Shown here: positions 23,836 to 36,052 of the stretch, piece after piece | Position numbering within the stretch: the first letter of the stretch is position 1 | Layout of the letters: every line of letters starts with the position of its first letter | From: Sinonovacula constricta | Lineage: Eukaryota > Mollusca > Bivalvia > Cardiida > Solecurtidae | Reading direction: 5' to 3' | NCBI GenBank assembly: GCA_007844125.1 | Contig: CM017571.1 | Span: 1,804,077 to 1,868,076, forward strand | Length of the DNA: 64,000 nucleotides | Translations under genes and position numbers: made by a program | Notes under the pieces: generated by a model | The model's input: the letters and a program-made list of their open reading frames with translations, nothing else | What the model was told of the DNA's origin: nothing | The model's database searches: none

Positions 23836-26800
23836 TGTTGTTTTCACTTTGTTTAGCATGCCATGAACACCCTGCATTATGCCATACCCAGTCTAAAATA
23901 TGTCTATAAGAGCAAACAGTATATGAAAGTCCATACGCAGACATTCAATAACAATAATTAAATAACATGCATAAAACCCAATATACGAAATCTAAAATTA
24001 ATTAACTTAGAAGAAAATGCCAACAGGGTTGAACTAATCTGATACATTGACTGTCAAGTAGGCCTATGTGCAAAAGTAAGGTTTTATGTTCTAATGCAAA
24101 CTTCTTGTTTGACATTTCTCATTAAGTTTCCACTTCACGTTTCTGATTTAGTTTCCAATTTTCATATTTCTATCACGTATTTTCCATTTATAATTTTATT
24201 TCTCGTTTATTTCATTTTTTTATGTTTTTCGTCTATACTTGGATATATTCAGAATGCTAACAGAGCTCCTGCATAAAGAGTGCGGAATCAAGCACGATTG
24301 TTCAGTAGGTGGTAATTATATAGCCTATAATAGCGTCACTTGAGCCTAACCATGTGGAGGTGAGAGAAAATACTGACCGACATGATTTGACAAGGTGTCT
24401 ACATTTCTTAAACTTATTACAAGGAACAACGAGGGTTTTCAGAAAGTATATTTTGGAAATTCTTGGTTGAAAATGGTGTTGGCAGAGGAGGGCCTCTAGT
24501 CTAGGATGAAGTATTGGGAACCGCTTTGCCATCGACTGTGGAGAAGGTGAAAATTTGTAACATTTTAAAAGTGTCGTATCACATATACATCTTTAAATAC
24601 ATGATGTTTGCAAATAGGCATGTTTCATATGTTTTGTGTCATCTGTATTAGAAAGAGTTCTGCCAATAATATGTTTAGTGGTTTTATAATGATACAAATA
24701 TACAATAAATGCCATTGTTCTCATACATAATGCAATCTCCAACTTAAGCGGACCATCAACTCTAGATATACATGATATATTTTCTTGAATTATCTTGTGC
24801 TGAAGACATTAGTTTCGCACTACGTATCATGTACTATTTTAGAGACTTCTGACAACATGCAGACTTTGCAGCGTCATCATAAAGTAGATCTGAAACTGTT
24901 TTAAAATGATAGAACATTTTTGGATGTAAATTTTCTTGCATACAGTCGTTTGTTCTTTTAGTTAAATAAAAAAATCCAGAAAATAACATTGAAATACTTA
25001 AAAAAAATCTACTTCACCAAAGTGAATGTTTCTTTAGTGTGACGCTTTCAAAATGATTAAGTTCTTCTGGCCTGTGATGTATGATTGTATTGGCAATAAT
25101 CAACATAAAATATGTCACTATTAAACAACTTTGTCATACTTAAATATCATTTTCATAAATATATAATACTTGTAATTGCTTGTTAATAAGTGCATTCTGT
25201 CACAGCCTTCGTTAATTAGATATGTTTTAGATAAGATTAGATTAGCTTTTCACGGATTGTTTTAATATGTGTTAAAGGCTGTCCTTCATACGGAAGAAAA
25301 ATAAGTCTGGCGTCAAAATGAATAAACGTGTCAGAGGTGAAAGTTGGTAGGGCACTTCAAGAAGCACACAAACCTTATAATGTAAAAAGGCAACAAGTAT
25401 TCATTTTATTTATTGCTTATCAAAATATATACAAGACGGTAGAATAGACATTGAAGGTATTTACACCGACCAGCGTCGGTACATGGAATAATTGAGTTCT
25501 GCTGAAGAACCAATATTTGGCCAAGTCGTCTTAATCAAGATGTGGCCAGGCAACAATTTGAACAATACTTTTACTGTGAAGTCTCTTACCTAACACATTT
25601 AATAAACAGGTTAAAAACATGGACTATCCGCCTTTGCAAGAAGCTATGCTGAAACTTATTGATCTCACTAGATATGTTGCAAAGGCACGTTTCTCTATTC
25701 ATACCAGCACATTTAAAATCATTAATTAAAAATGATGTTCGCATAATCACATATTGCTTTGGGCTTAACTATTTAAATAATTTGTGTTTGATAAAAATGA
25801 TACGTGGATAATTTCACCTTGAATTATCATTACACTCGTTACCTACACATTCCGAAATAACCATAATCTATTATATATTTTGCAGTATACCAAGAAACTA
25901 ACTAAAAGGGTATGTGTTGGATAGTGATGTGGTATTAAAAATAATGGCAACACGTGATTCAAAGTATTTTCGCCTTTGTAAAAGCGCCTTGGTCAGTTTT
26001 ATACAAGTGCGTGGCACAAAATTCACACTTCATATATATTACTATGGCGTTAATATTAAGCTTCTAAGACACATACATGTTACTGCATGCACAGTTTGGT
26101 GATGATACTAGGAAAAGCTTAAAATGGCTACAAAACGTTAGAAAGTGTCACAATGATTTTGATTCTCCCAACCTAGTCAAAACAATCTTTTTAAGGACAT
26201 GTGCGCATAAAATCTAGTGATCAGATGAAATGCTTTAGTCTTTAAGACAGTATGATTCAACAAAAAATGATGTTTTACACACACACACACACACAAACAC
26301 AAAGAAAGAAAAAAATGCAAATCTGACCAACTGCAAGCCAGTTTATTTTAGTAGTGTATGCGGGGTACTTAAAAGAATCTTCTTGACTAGCTGAAATTGA
26401 AAATGTTTTTCATATGTGTGGCAAATAAAGTGACCCATGGATTGGATGACAGTGGCAATTCTCTATGAAAATAAAACTAAGACACAAAGTCATTTGGCTA
26501 ACAAATGTTTTATTTATTTATTTACAAAGATAAGTGATAAAACTGTACATAAAAATATTTTATTTTACAAATGAATGCCATCAGAAAAATGTCTGTCAGA
26601 AAAATGTCTAACATCATTTCAAGATAGGCATTATTACTACAGAACACTTACATGAAGAATGCTAGCATTAGTTTGACTTGTCTTTATAAACAAAAATGGA
26701 TAAACTGTCAACCTAAGAACCTTAACCTTCTAAGACACTTCAAATATTCTCCAGTACTGTTGAACTGTGAATTATGTGTCCTGCTACTAAGCATCTCTGT

Positions 26801-28864
26801 AACTAAAAAACAAGCTTTAAACTCAAACACAATAGCAATAAACAAAAATGTGACTTTGCTTTCAACAAATCAAATATCTGGAGAAGGAACGTGTTTTCTC
26901 ATGAATCCATTAATTTATTTTGTTTAATTTCTGCATTTCACATTCACAATAAATTCTGTATTTAAATACATACCGTTTCAGTTACTCAGCCATGAGTTTT
27001 GAAATACATGCTATAAAACATACAGAAGGGACCACAAAGACACAATAAATGATGATTTCCTAAACTGGTACATAACCAATTTAATTGATTTTTTCTTTCT
27101 TATGGTTGCCCAATTAAACCTATCCCATGATAAAATCTATTTCTAAGGGGATTGAGCAAAAATCAAACATATCTACCATTTGGGTATAGTTAAGAATTAA
27201 CGAAATCAAGAAACTATGAGAAGTGAGTATATGTGCTAAAATGGTTCGAAATTATAGGTATTTAATAAAATTTACAATTTATTTTTTATGTTAGTACCAG
27301 AGATGGTAAATCTTATGTTAGAATCATGAACTTAAAATACTATTGAGAAAGATATGTTAAAAAATTATAATGGCATTAACTACATAATGGTGTAAGGTAA
27401 ATATGATAACTTTTCAGTCTATTAAAACAGAAGAAACCAGCTAACATAAGCTTCATGAAGATTTAGATAGTGCTTAATAATAAACACAAAAATGTAAATG
27501 ACAAAATTATACAGGAAAACTTATCAGAAAACAGAACAGAGTATCAATATTAGGGACCAGTTAATTGAATAGAGAAGTTATTTGAATAAAGTTATTTGAA
27601 TAATATGTTTTAGATTTTAACATAACTATATAAACAAATACTGGAAAGAATAAAACAATAATAATACTCTTAATATACTCATCATATGTCTGCATGAATT
27701 GTTTAATTGGATAATTAACTAAAAATATAAAAATGAACAACAATATTATTTAAGAACAATTAATTAATGCTTGCTCAAAAAGCATTCACTTTATATTAAA
27801 ATCATCAATGTTTATTTTAGGAAAACACACATGAAACAAACTTAACTGAAAATGTAATAAAATATTAAAACTCTTTTCTTACTGTCAAAAAATGTGTTGC
27901 TTAAAAACAATGTTAGGAAGTTTATAAAAATAATCATTTGGTATTGTAATAATTACATAATTATGACACCTAAATAAAGACCTTTTTCTCCAGCAATCTG
28001 TCTTCCGGGCATTTACAACAGATGTTTATAAGTCTTTCATACTTGGTTAAACTAATTTGAAACAGAACACTGCCTATCTACCATGAAGTCATCAATACTG
28101 CATTTTATGTAACAATTATAATTGCCAATAGTATAATTACTTTACTATATAACTTGTTAAGACTATCAATGAAAAGTTGGCTTTTAAAATATAGTCAGTG
28201 GCCATTTTTAGTCAATGTCTGCTACCAACAATTTGGCGTTGTCCAACACACCAATGCTTAAACGGGCACGCTTTTTAGTAAAAACCAATGATGTGAACAA
28301 CATGGACTAATGCATAATGAACTATCTTAAGAAACTAAACAGAAGGTAAATAATGGATATCTCTGTCGTCAAAATGTCACATTCCCAGATCTTTTTTAGC
28401 ATTCATCACTTTGCCTTGTCGGGTTGATATCAGTGGTATATATTATGCAAGTAATTCATACATCGGTTTTCTTCATCCAGTAGAAATAATGTGGCTGTAT
28501 ACTTTGATGAACGGGGTGATTGTTTCCAAGGCAAAACATTTACTTTCTTACTCGTGTAAACATGTATCACTACTTGTATGCACATAACTACTTGCCTAAT
28601 TAATTAGTAATTAACTATAGATTTGACAATGCTATGACTAAATATGTTTGAGCAGATGCCATACGTTCCACTCAATCTGAATTGCTTAAAAAACATTTTG
28701 TACAGAAATACAAAACTTTTAGGTATGTGTTGTGTTCTAAAGCAAGTACTGTAGTTTTCGAAGTCATCCATTTTCTATAAGCAGAAATGGGAACCTGTCA
28801 CCATGACCTCATTTTCGATTTGCTGTGTCACGTGATACCTTAAAAATCACTGATTGAAAAACTG
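23836..28864. other. 5-kb AT-rich stretch, no gene seen
   Basis: No recognisable exon, although short frames occur at 24302-24532 (minus) and 26652-26927 (plus). A short (CA)n run lies at about 26278-26297. Part of this is presumably 3' flank of the RING-like gene ending at 29007. Confidence 0.4.
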
Positions 28865-29000
28865 GTCTATTGTGGAAGTGTCATTACTTAGACTCAAGTA
28901 TGTGTTTGTGCAAACATAATGCCCAAGTACCCTAAAGCAGTGATAAGATATGGTTACAGATATTTGTTAGAGGCAAACTGTCAGATACCATCTTTAAAAC
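28865..29000. mobile_element. MITE right-end fragment (GACAGTTTG family)
   Basis: Sequence from 'tcattacttagactcaagta' to 'CAAACTGTCAGATACCATCT' matches the right third of the MITE at 42657-43014. The left part is not recognisable. It ends only a few bases beyond the stop codon of the RING-like gene (29007), so it would lie in that gene's 3' untranslated region. Confidence 0.6.
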
Positions 29001-29006
29001 TAACAC

Positions 29007-29194
29007 TTATTCATTATAAATGAAGTGGTGCAGTGCCTGTATGTCTTCACTTATCCCTGTATTGTCCAATCTCTGTCCATCTGTGCTTCTGCATTTCGGG
29101 CACATCGAAGTTGTGTTGTAGTAGGTGTCCTGGCAATCCTGGCAGTGAATAACGGTTTTACAGCAGGCTGAAAATTGTGGCTGGTTCATAGGAC
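29007..29194 (-). CDS. RING-like gene, terminal exon
   Basis: Acceptor TTTTGTATAG ends at 29195. The frame starts with two bases completing Gly, reads PMNQPQFSACC..., and stops with TAA at 29007-29009. It encodes the Cys pattern CC-x5-C-x2-C ... C-x2-C and an acidic/aromatic tail (HHFIYNE). Composition and motif make it convincingly coding. Confidence 0.75.
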
Positions 29195-31247
29195 CTATAC
29201 AAAAAAGAGAATGAAACAATTAATGTCTTTAACATCTTGAAACTTTAATGAGACGTTTTTCTTAAAGGTGTTTTCCTTTTGCTTTCAAAAATATAAATTA
29301 ATAATGCAGTGACCAATCATTATAAAAATGTAACTTATTTTTTTTGCTAGTTTTTGTATATTTTATTGCCAAAATTAAAGAAAATACAACAGTAACAGCG
29401 ACATGTAATAATATTGCAGAAGGTCAATATTATGTTTTTCTCTACATACGATTCGGCATCCCTCTTAGCAGGTATAGATATAAATAAAGGCCAACACCAG
29501 CTGTCCAGGAATTTCCCTGATTTTGTTTATTTTTTTATTAGAATTAAGCAAAGAAATAATTGATTTAGTCTGGCTAATGTAGGCTCAAAAAGCAACATCA
29601 AATGTTAAAGTGTGGTTGAAACCTTGAGAAAGACTTCTAAGGTATATAGCACCTTTTCTACCTTGCAAACACAGGGACCTTTACATTGGGCAGTTGCCTC
29701 TGTTCTGGTATCAAACTACATTGGATATGTATATACTAGGGATGTTAACGAATATTCTAATATTCGAATATCAAGTCGCTATTCGAATAGAGATTTTGGG
29801 ATTCGAATATTTTATAATTTTTATTCCGCTTTTGTTAATTTCGAGGGAACATTGAAAAGACATTTCTTTAGTTGATCGTAGTGTCCCCAGCGTCTTAAGA
29901 CGCTAGCGATATGTAATCGCGTTCGCTCTAAGATAAAGGGGGTGGGTCATGTCTCCTGATAACGAATTGCCATCTGGTTAACAGCATGAAATCACCTTAC
30001 CGTGCACCTTCTCTGCCCCCTCTCCCATTTAGACCCAGTCACATCACCATACAGCTGTGGAAACAGTTGCCAACATACAATAAACACACATGTCAGTTCA
30101 ATGCTGCGGCAATTAGCTACAGCAATTACGTAACACTGACTCTACCCAGCTTCGGTCGGGATAGTGTGTAATAAATACATTATATAAGGCTATACTTATT
30201 GATAACAGTCCACCAGAAGCTGAGAACGTCTTTTATTTTTTGGAAAGCACAACTGGATCCCTGTCAAACAAACTTTAATTGCAAACACTTTCTGTTTTTG
30301 TCACTCTACTTCATACTTGTTATTTTAGTCCCATATAATACCGCGACATCTGTTATTTTTTGTCACCGCGATTTTCTGTTCTTTGTTTTTGCTTCGTTCT
30401 CTCCGAATAACAAAAATGTAAATCTGCATACTTTTTTTAATTGTTCGTCATAGGTTTACTTAACACACTTAAAACTCACGAGCTTACAATTTTAATCATT
30501 CTTTATATATATACTGGTTGGTACTTCATCAATTTATCAACAGTCAGGTAATCTTGACACTAGCCAATCGCATCAAATGGTTTTGTTTACATTCGCCTTT
30601 CACCCATAGGCATATGGCGAGCAGGTTCGTAATTGTCACTTGTGTATTGGAAACTAAATGTCTCTAATTGACATGTTATGGCTTCGGATTAACGCCCTTA
30701 GCGATATCAGCCAATCACAATTAAACATCAATCCGACCACCAACCAATCAAGACCATTAAATGGCTGTACACTTGAGCGATTTTCTTTCATAAAACCTTC
30801 GTGGTTTTGCCTAATTGTCTTACAGTCGATCCAGTATCACCCGCATTTTGTCCTTTAGAAAATGCCGCCTTTAATCATTAATGTATTTTATAAGATAAGT
30901 TCACAAAATATAATTGACTGTTTGTTGTTATACATTGTTTGCGGTTAGTAGAGTAAAATATTAAAATTGTAAGCTATTTTGCATGTGTTGTACAGTTTCA
31001 TCTATTAAAATTATGATATGGTTTCATTAAATCGATAAGTATCCCCTTAAATACGTCATATGTTAATACAAATAAGTAATTAATTTCACAAAATGCCTTA
31101 AAATTGTAAAGGTTATTACACGAAGTACAACACGTAACAAAAAGACACCAAAGTTTAAGATGACTAATTAATAATGTATATATTATACGGGACTTTGCAT
31201 GTCATCTTAACATTGATTGGTTACTCTATAGTTTTTATAAGAGTTTC

Positions 31248-31307
<60 letters not shown>

Positions 31308-34300
31308 TATAATAATAATAATAATTGTTAAGTAGCAATGACATTATTTACGCATTTACTGGCATTCTTCACTGACAGTATTTTCTTGCAAACTACCACT
31401 GACCAAGTAAAGAAACGCCCCGTCTGGTCCTTCACTATAAACAGGATAATGGCGGATTCATAATATTGCCGTTTGTATTTCAAAAAGAAGAAATCGTCGT
31501 TTTAAAATTAAATGCTATGATAAAATCATAAATCTACCGCCGCTTCTGCATTAAGTAAGGCTAGCAATGTAAATTGTGGTCAGAAATAAACATTTTACAA
31601 TGAATAAACACATTGAATGTAATGGAAAATTACCGTGTTATATGCCACTTTGATATAAATTCGTTCCGAATATTCGAATATGATTCGAATACACGTTCCG
31701 AATATTCGAATATCGTTTTGGGATTCGATTTACATCCCTAGTATATACATGTAGTCTGTCTCTGTACTGGCAGGTGTGTCCTCTGTGTTTTTACTTTTTA
31801 ATAGCTTCTTTCAATTGTGTGATGCTATTATGTAGTAAGGCAAATATTTACTACATGGTTTAATTTTGATCCAGAGCAAGTAGAAGAATGACACTTATTT
31901 CATTATTTGTTGATGTAACCTTTCAATTTATACATGTAAATGTATACGAAATTTAGGTAAATTACTATCTGTAGACATTGTTTGTATTATTAAGTTTTAG
32001 ACAAATTTTAATTTCTTCAAACATTTTTATTCACTTTTATCACTCAGAGATTTTAGTAAATGCCACACAATGTGGTATATTTTACATGTCGTGCAGGAGA
32101 ATGCATCCTGAACTGCCTACGTTTGATCCATAGCAGTGCCTGCATCTGCTATTCCACAGAGTGAGCTGCTTCTAAGATGCTACAAAGGGTGTCACAGCAC
32201 TATTCCAAGTAGTGGGCCACGTCCCTACATCCAGAAGATTGGTCTCAGTGCCTGATCAATAGCAACTTGAAACGTATATAGAATGCTATATAAATAAATA
32301 TATTTTAAGAGTGGACAGTCATTAGTTTTCATACTACATTTACTGAACATGAACATTGTAGTCATTAGTGCAATATGTCTTAAGTAAGATCTGGACTGTA
32401 AGGTCATTATAAAATATAAATTATTTATTAAATTATATAAACAGGTGCAGGGCACCCGTGGCGGTTAGAGACGCTGACTTGTAACTTATAACAAAAAACA
32501 GGTGTATGTAAAATTGCTCTGTAAGTTGAAAGAACTAAACACAATGCTAATGCACACACACTTCAATTATTAGATAGTTTGGGGCACAACAAATAGATCT
32601 TGTGATACACCAGCATCATTTACACAGTAAAATCGGGTGCTCTTTGGCTGAGCAATTAACTGGTAACTATTCAGTCCCTTTCTGTGTAGGTTTGAGTTTG
32701 GATGGGGCGAAAAATTTCATGCGGAAAGATCTTTCAGCTGACCTGCTGTCCTGACCTACGTTCTGCCTAGATGTTTCTCTAGAGTCGTCCTTCACCAATA
32801 ATAAGCTTGTCATCACCAATATGACCATAATTGTGTCAGTGTGATGTAACAAAAAACTGACAAAAATGGAAAATTCCCATCTTTTCCCATGCTTAATATA
32901 AAAAACTTAATATACAGAATTTTGTTGATCTTGCCAAATTTAACTACCTTGCTCTTGCTATTAACCTACACTTGCTCTGCTGTTTTAATTTTTACAGTGA
33001 CTTTTTACAAAGTGTTAGGCAGGGTATTGTTGTTGTTTTTATATTGTCTTATTTTCAAACTATTGTATTAATGAAAAATATAACAATAAAATATATAATT
33101 ATTTAATTTTTAGTACCAGATATTCTATAATGAATGCCCTGTGGGAGGTAACATTTCTGTATAAGTGGAGTTGAAAAAAAGGTTAATAAATGGACGTTAA
33201 ATGCTGGAGAAATCTTTCAACAGTTTTACCTGATTATTTTTTTGTTTTATTTATGCATATAATACAATAAGATAGCCATCGACAGTGTTCAACATTCCAT
33301 TTTCCATAGTAGGTCCTCCGCCCCGACAAAGAATCAAACCCACGCTGACAGATGCTTTGTAGTCAGGGAGTTACAAATAGGAGAAACTACCGCTTGACCA
33401 GAAAGACCCAAATATTATATTTTGACTATTTTCTTGATTTAAATTTGCAAAAATATGCAAAATGTTGATATTTATGAATCGATGCATGATGTCATCTTTG
33501 ATGTTTACCCATGTGGATACTGAATTGATATATATGCACTAACAGGCCAAAAGCAAATCTAATGTGACCTACCTGAGAAATTTTGTGAAACCCTCTGGAT
33601 ATAGCAAGGTAGCTGGCAGAAGACTTCAGGTTGCACACTGTGTATGCTTGAGTGGTGTGTCTGTTCCATGGCATTAATAAGGACTCTTAATTCTTTCCTG
33701 CATCCTTTATCTGTCTATCTGTATTTAGACAAAAAACATTATTCTGGTCAGGTATAGTTTATCAGTATAGTATAAAAATGAGTGAAGGCAGTATGCCAGA
33801 TTTACTATATTAACAACTGTTGTTACATAGACTCCCAGTCCACATTATATGTTCTGGCTGTGCCAGTAAATGGTAATAACAGACAATTGTCAATAAGGCA
33901 CCGATTAGATTTGGAATTGCATATTGGCTGCTTCTTTGATTTTCAGGTTAAAGGTGGTACTCGACAGTTCAAACCAAATATTTTTTCGCATATAACAAAA
34001 TAAATCATTGGTACCTGAAAAGGGCTTACAAAATACTGATTATTGGTGCCCTAGATATGCGTAACAACGAAGCATAAATCCTCACTCATCATTGCAAACA
34101 GGTATTTGCTATCTGAGCCAAGCTGCACAGTTAGCTATTTTTAAACTAAGAAAACAATGTGACCACTTAGTTTTGACATCACTTTACATGAATATCCGGG
34201 TAATCAGCTCTGACATTGACATCTATATTTAGCTGAAATCCCCATCATAGTTATTTGGAAATAATGGACATTTTAAGCGATATATTTCATAATTTGTACT

Positions 34301-35454
34301 GTCTTACAATTAAGTTTATGTTATAAACAGCCTTTACTTAAACTAACATATAAGTTTGTTGAGCAATGGTGCATTCTCCAGAACAGTTGTAAGATGTTGT
34401 TACATGTATCAGATATAGACAAAATGTTGGACACCAACTTAAATACATTTTTAATGTAAAAGGACAAAATGTGTACTATATTCATATTTTCAAATGCATG
34501 TTAAGAGGTAGTGTCATAGACTTGTTACTCCTTTGACTTCTCAGCCTCTCAGCATGTGGTTTCCAGTCTTGATCGGGGCAAAGGACTTAATGTGCGATGT
34601 CTTCCCGCTGAGCTGCTGTGTGGCGGTGGTTCATCTTCAATCTTTTTTAGGGTTTTTCTTCCACCAACATAGCTAGACGTGGCGAAAACGACCATATTAT
34701 GGTCTCTGCCATGTATTTCTAAATTAAAAAGCAAAACCAAATAAGAACATGATTTTCAAATTTAAATATAGGCCCATAAACTTAAAACTAGGTCAAGTTT
34801 TGCTACACTGTGCAGTGACACAGTGACATTTTATCAGCCTTTAGATATTATTGATAGACTAGAGAAAAAACATAAACAATTTTCTGGCTATAATAGACCC
34901 ACTTGCACACCGCATGTTAAAAAGTCTCAACTGTAAATCTCCACACATGAAAGATTTTGCCCCGACCGGAACTAAATCTAAGCAATGTGGACAGAGAAGT
35001 AAGACAGAACTTCAACTTCAACTTTGTACTGCCAAAAGTCAATACTGACTACAATAGGCAGGCGCAAGTCCTGAACATTGACAATTTAAGACTAATAATT
35101 TAAAATATCAATTAAAAAGCATAAAACGTATTTAGGCCACTTGCAAATGCAGCTACAGTTGGGGCATCCTTAATCTCAGTCGGTAGTCCGTTCCAAATTC
35201 GTATAGCCCAGAATACAGTGTTGGCCCAGGACACCATCTCACTGAAGGTCAAGATTTGTCTGACCACTGTTGCAAATAATCATGATTTTTCATGCTTATG
35301 CAATAATAAGTAAAATGAACAAAATAAGTAAATGAATTACTGCAATGAACATGTCATAAGTTAAGTAAAAGTAAAAGAAAAACATCATAAACCAACCTGC
35401 CTCTCCAAGTTCTAACTCCGTATCCGGGTCGAAGGATTTTGTCACGACTCTGCT
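29007..35454 (-). CDS. RING-like zinc-binding protein, three exons recognised
   Basis: Three minus-strand exons (35454-35397, 33710-33573, 29194-29007) join in one frame, each junction splitting a codon after its first base. The joined product is about 125 residues. It runs from an acidic start (KSFDPDTELELGEA) through a helical-looking middle (KELRVLINAMEQ; FCQLPCYIQRVS) to a Cys-rich end (SACCKTVIHCQDC...CPKC). That end resembles the second half of a C3HC4-type RING, with CPKC as the last metal pair; such domains act in ubiquitin transfer or in scaffolding. The first half is not evident, so zinc binding and ligase activity are unproven. An in-frame TAA precedes the first exon at 35455, so the true start is unresolved. 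The introns are filled with transposable elements. Confidence 0.6.
29729..29736. repeat. left 8-bp target-site duplication
   Basis: GTATATAC, repeated at 31741. Confidence 0.8.
29889..29904. repeat. 16-bp perfect palindrome
   Basis: AGCGTCTTAAGACGCT is fully self-complementary and lies just inside the left end of the hAT-like element. Confidence 0.9.
31248..31325. repeat. (AAT)n microsatellite
   Basis: About 26 AAT units with one interruption, inside the hAT-like element. Confidence 0.95.
31741..31748. repeat. right 8-bp target-site duplication
   Basis: GTATATAC, matching 29729. Confidence 0.8.
31749..32450. other. intron sequence, no feature seen
   Basis: Part of the last intron of the RING-like gene. 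The frame 32225-32455 (minus) has no splice context. Confidence 0.4.
32451..32495 (+). mobile_element. SINE-B head fragment
   Basis: GCACCCGTGGCGGTTAGAG followed by ACGCTGACTTGTAACTTATA is the box A end of SINE-B, cut off before box B. Confidence 0.5.
32632..32860 (+). mobile_element. SINE-B, near full length
   Basis: The head, with degenerate box B (GGTTTGAGTTT), is followed by the body signature CTTTCAGCTGACCTGC, the CACCAATAATAAGCTTG block, ATGACCATAATTGTGTCAG and an A-rich tail (aacaaaaaac). Confidence 0.75.
33245..33412 (-). mobile_element. SINE-B, minus strand, head half
   Basis: The minus strand begins TGGTCAAGCGGTAG, with a long extra arm and a damaged box B (GGTTTGATTC) before TTTGTCGGGGCGGAGGACC. 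The tail half is lost. It lies between the middle and last exons of the RING-like gene. Confidence 0.6.
33573..33710 (-). CDS. RING-like gene, middle exon
   Basis: The donor is strong (TTTCTCAG|GTAGGT at 33572). The best-fitting acceptor is the last AG of CAGATAGACAG, giving a 138-base exon that keeps phase on both sides. Several AGs lie close together, so the exact border may vary by a few bases. The peptide contains RKELRVLINAMEQTHHS and VFCQLPCYIQRVSQNF, and composition is coding-like. Confidence 0.6.
33948..34443. mobile_element. MITE (GACAGTTTG family)
   Basis: The left end is TTAAAGGTGGTACTCGACAG and the right end is its diverged inverse (TTGGACACCAACTTAAAT). Internal blocks match those at 42657-43014 and in the tandem units. 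Confidence 0.7.
34500..34720 (+). mobile_element. SINE-B
   Basis: Head-derived sequence (TTGTTACTCCTTTGACTTCT) and the B-box region (GGTTTCCAGTCTTGATCGGG) precede the body blocks ATGTGCGATGTCTTCCCG and CTTCCACCAACATAGC, ending near ACGACCATATTATGG. Confidence 0.7.
34870..35035 (-). mobile_element. SINE-B, minus strand, diverged
   Basis: On the minus strand AGTTCCGGTCGGGGCAAAAT and the following AACATGCGGTGTGCAAGTGG match the B-box and body of SINE-B. The copy is diverged. Confidence 0.45.
35112..35262 (-). pseudogene. LINE ORF2 carboxy-terminal remnant
   Basis: The minus frame reads WAIRIWNGLPTEIKDAPTVA and then ends in stop TAA (35112-35114). This is the well-known end of many metazoan LINE polyproteins ('R.WN.LP.....A.....F'). 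The reverse transcriptase core is absent. It lies in the first recognised intron of the RING-like gene. Confidence 0.75.
35397..35454 (-). CDS. RING-like gene, first recognised exon
   Basis: The frame VVTKSFDPDTELELGEA ends at donor GCAG|GTTGGT (35396), phase 1, matching the middle exon. A TAA at 35455-35457 closes the frame upstream, and no ATG lies between. Either an acceptor such as CTAAAG|CAG at about 35453 opens the exon, or translation starts in another exon. Confidence 0.5.
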
Positions 35455-35660
35455 TTAGGTTTGTTTAATGATAAATGTATGCTCCTCTAAATCTGCGAAA
35501 GTTTCTTCTACGGCCAAGCAAATAATGCGTAAAAAGTGAACATTAATTATCGCACGACTGTTTCTGACCGCCATTAAAACTTGTGTATCCTGACTTGCTA
35601 GGTACTTCCCTTACCGGGCCAAGCGATCTCAGCGCCACTCGTTTTTCGTTTTGTGAAACG
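35455..35660 (-). promoter_or_regulatory. possible 5' end of the RING-like gene
   Basis: A minus-strand ATG at 35574 (MAVRNSRAIINVHF...) opens 39 codons in the same frame as the downstream exon, interrupted only by TAA at 35455. The G+C content and CpG count rise here, and the 3' end of the CUB gene lies just upstream. I read this as the 5' region of the gene; whether the 39-codon frame is a leader ORF or the true start is open. Confidence 0.35.
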
Positions 35661-35692
35661 GTAAACGGTTAGAGTTGTCCTTTTTTCAGTTA

Positions 35693-35695
<3 letters not shown>

Positions 35696-35723
<28 letters not shown>
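35696..35723. repeat. T28 homopolymer
   Basis: Uninterrupted T-run. On the minus strand it is poly(A), possibly a retroposon tail, but no element body was recognised next to it. Confidence 0.9.
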
Positions 35724-35728
<5 letters not shown>

Positions 35729-35906
35729 GATATAGAAAAACAAAAAAGGACATACTGTACCTTTTCCGTTTTTCTTACTAGAAAAGCAAAAATGAAAAAT
35801 GAAAAGACGGTATATACACGGACCGTTTAAATAGTCGGGTTGTCATCGCTTTTGCTGGCAAAAAAATCTGTCAATCGTTCACAACAACAACTCCACTCTC
35901 TTACAC

Positions 35907-35912
35907 TTTAAT
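35907..35912 (-). terminator. possible polyadenylation signal of the CUB gene
   Basis: ATTAAA on the minus strand, about 140 bases past the stop of the tail exon. Weak evidence on its own. Confidence 0.25.
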
Positions 35913-36052
35913 CTTCTTTGCTCTGTCACATGCTCGTACTAAATAAGGTCATGTGACTCAATATGGCGACCCAATAAACATGTATGCGGAAACTATTGAT
36001 CATTGGTGATGCCAACAATGGCTGGAATGCCGATGTTCAGGACTTCCCCTGA

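Larger units (their letters stand above)
29737..31740. mobile_element. hAT-like DNA element, 2004 bp, non-autonomous
   Basis: The ends are inverted: TAGGGATGTTAACGAAT on the left and the complement of TAGGGATGTAAATCGAAT on the right. Both ends are packed with GAATATTCGAATA motifs. The element is flanked on each side by the 8-base GTATATAC (29729-29736 and 31741-31748), the duplication size typical of hAT elements. The flank word is itself a palindrome. Internal frames (29986, 30199, 30658) show no transposase motif. It sits inside the last intron of the RING-like gene. Confidence 0.85.

Noticed and set aside
23217..23944. 230-codon frame ending in Ser-Leu repeats and Arg-Glu frames on the other strand
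   Set aside because: The repeat part is the CT microsatellite in translation. The upstream part lacks splice signals and a recognisable domain.
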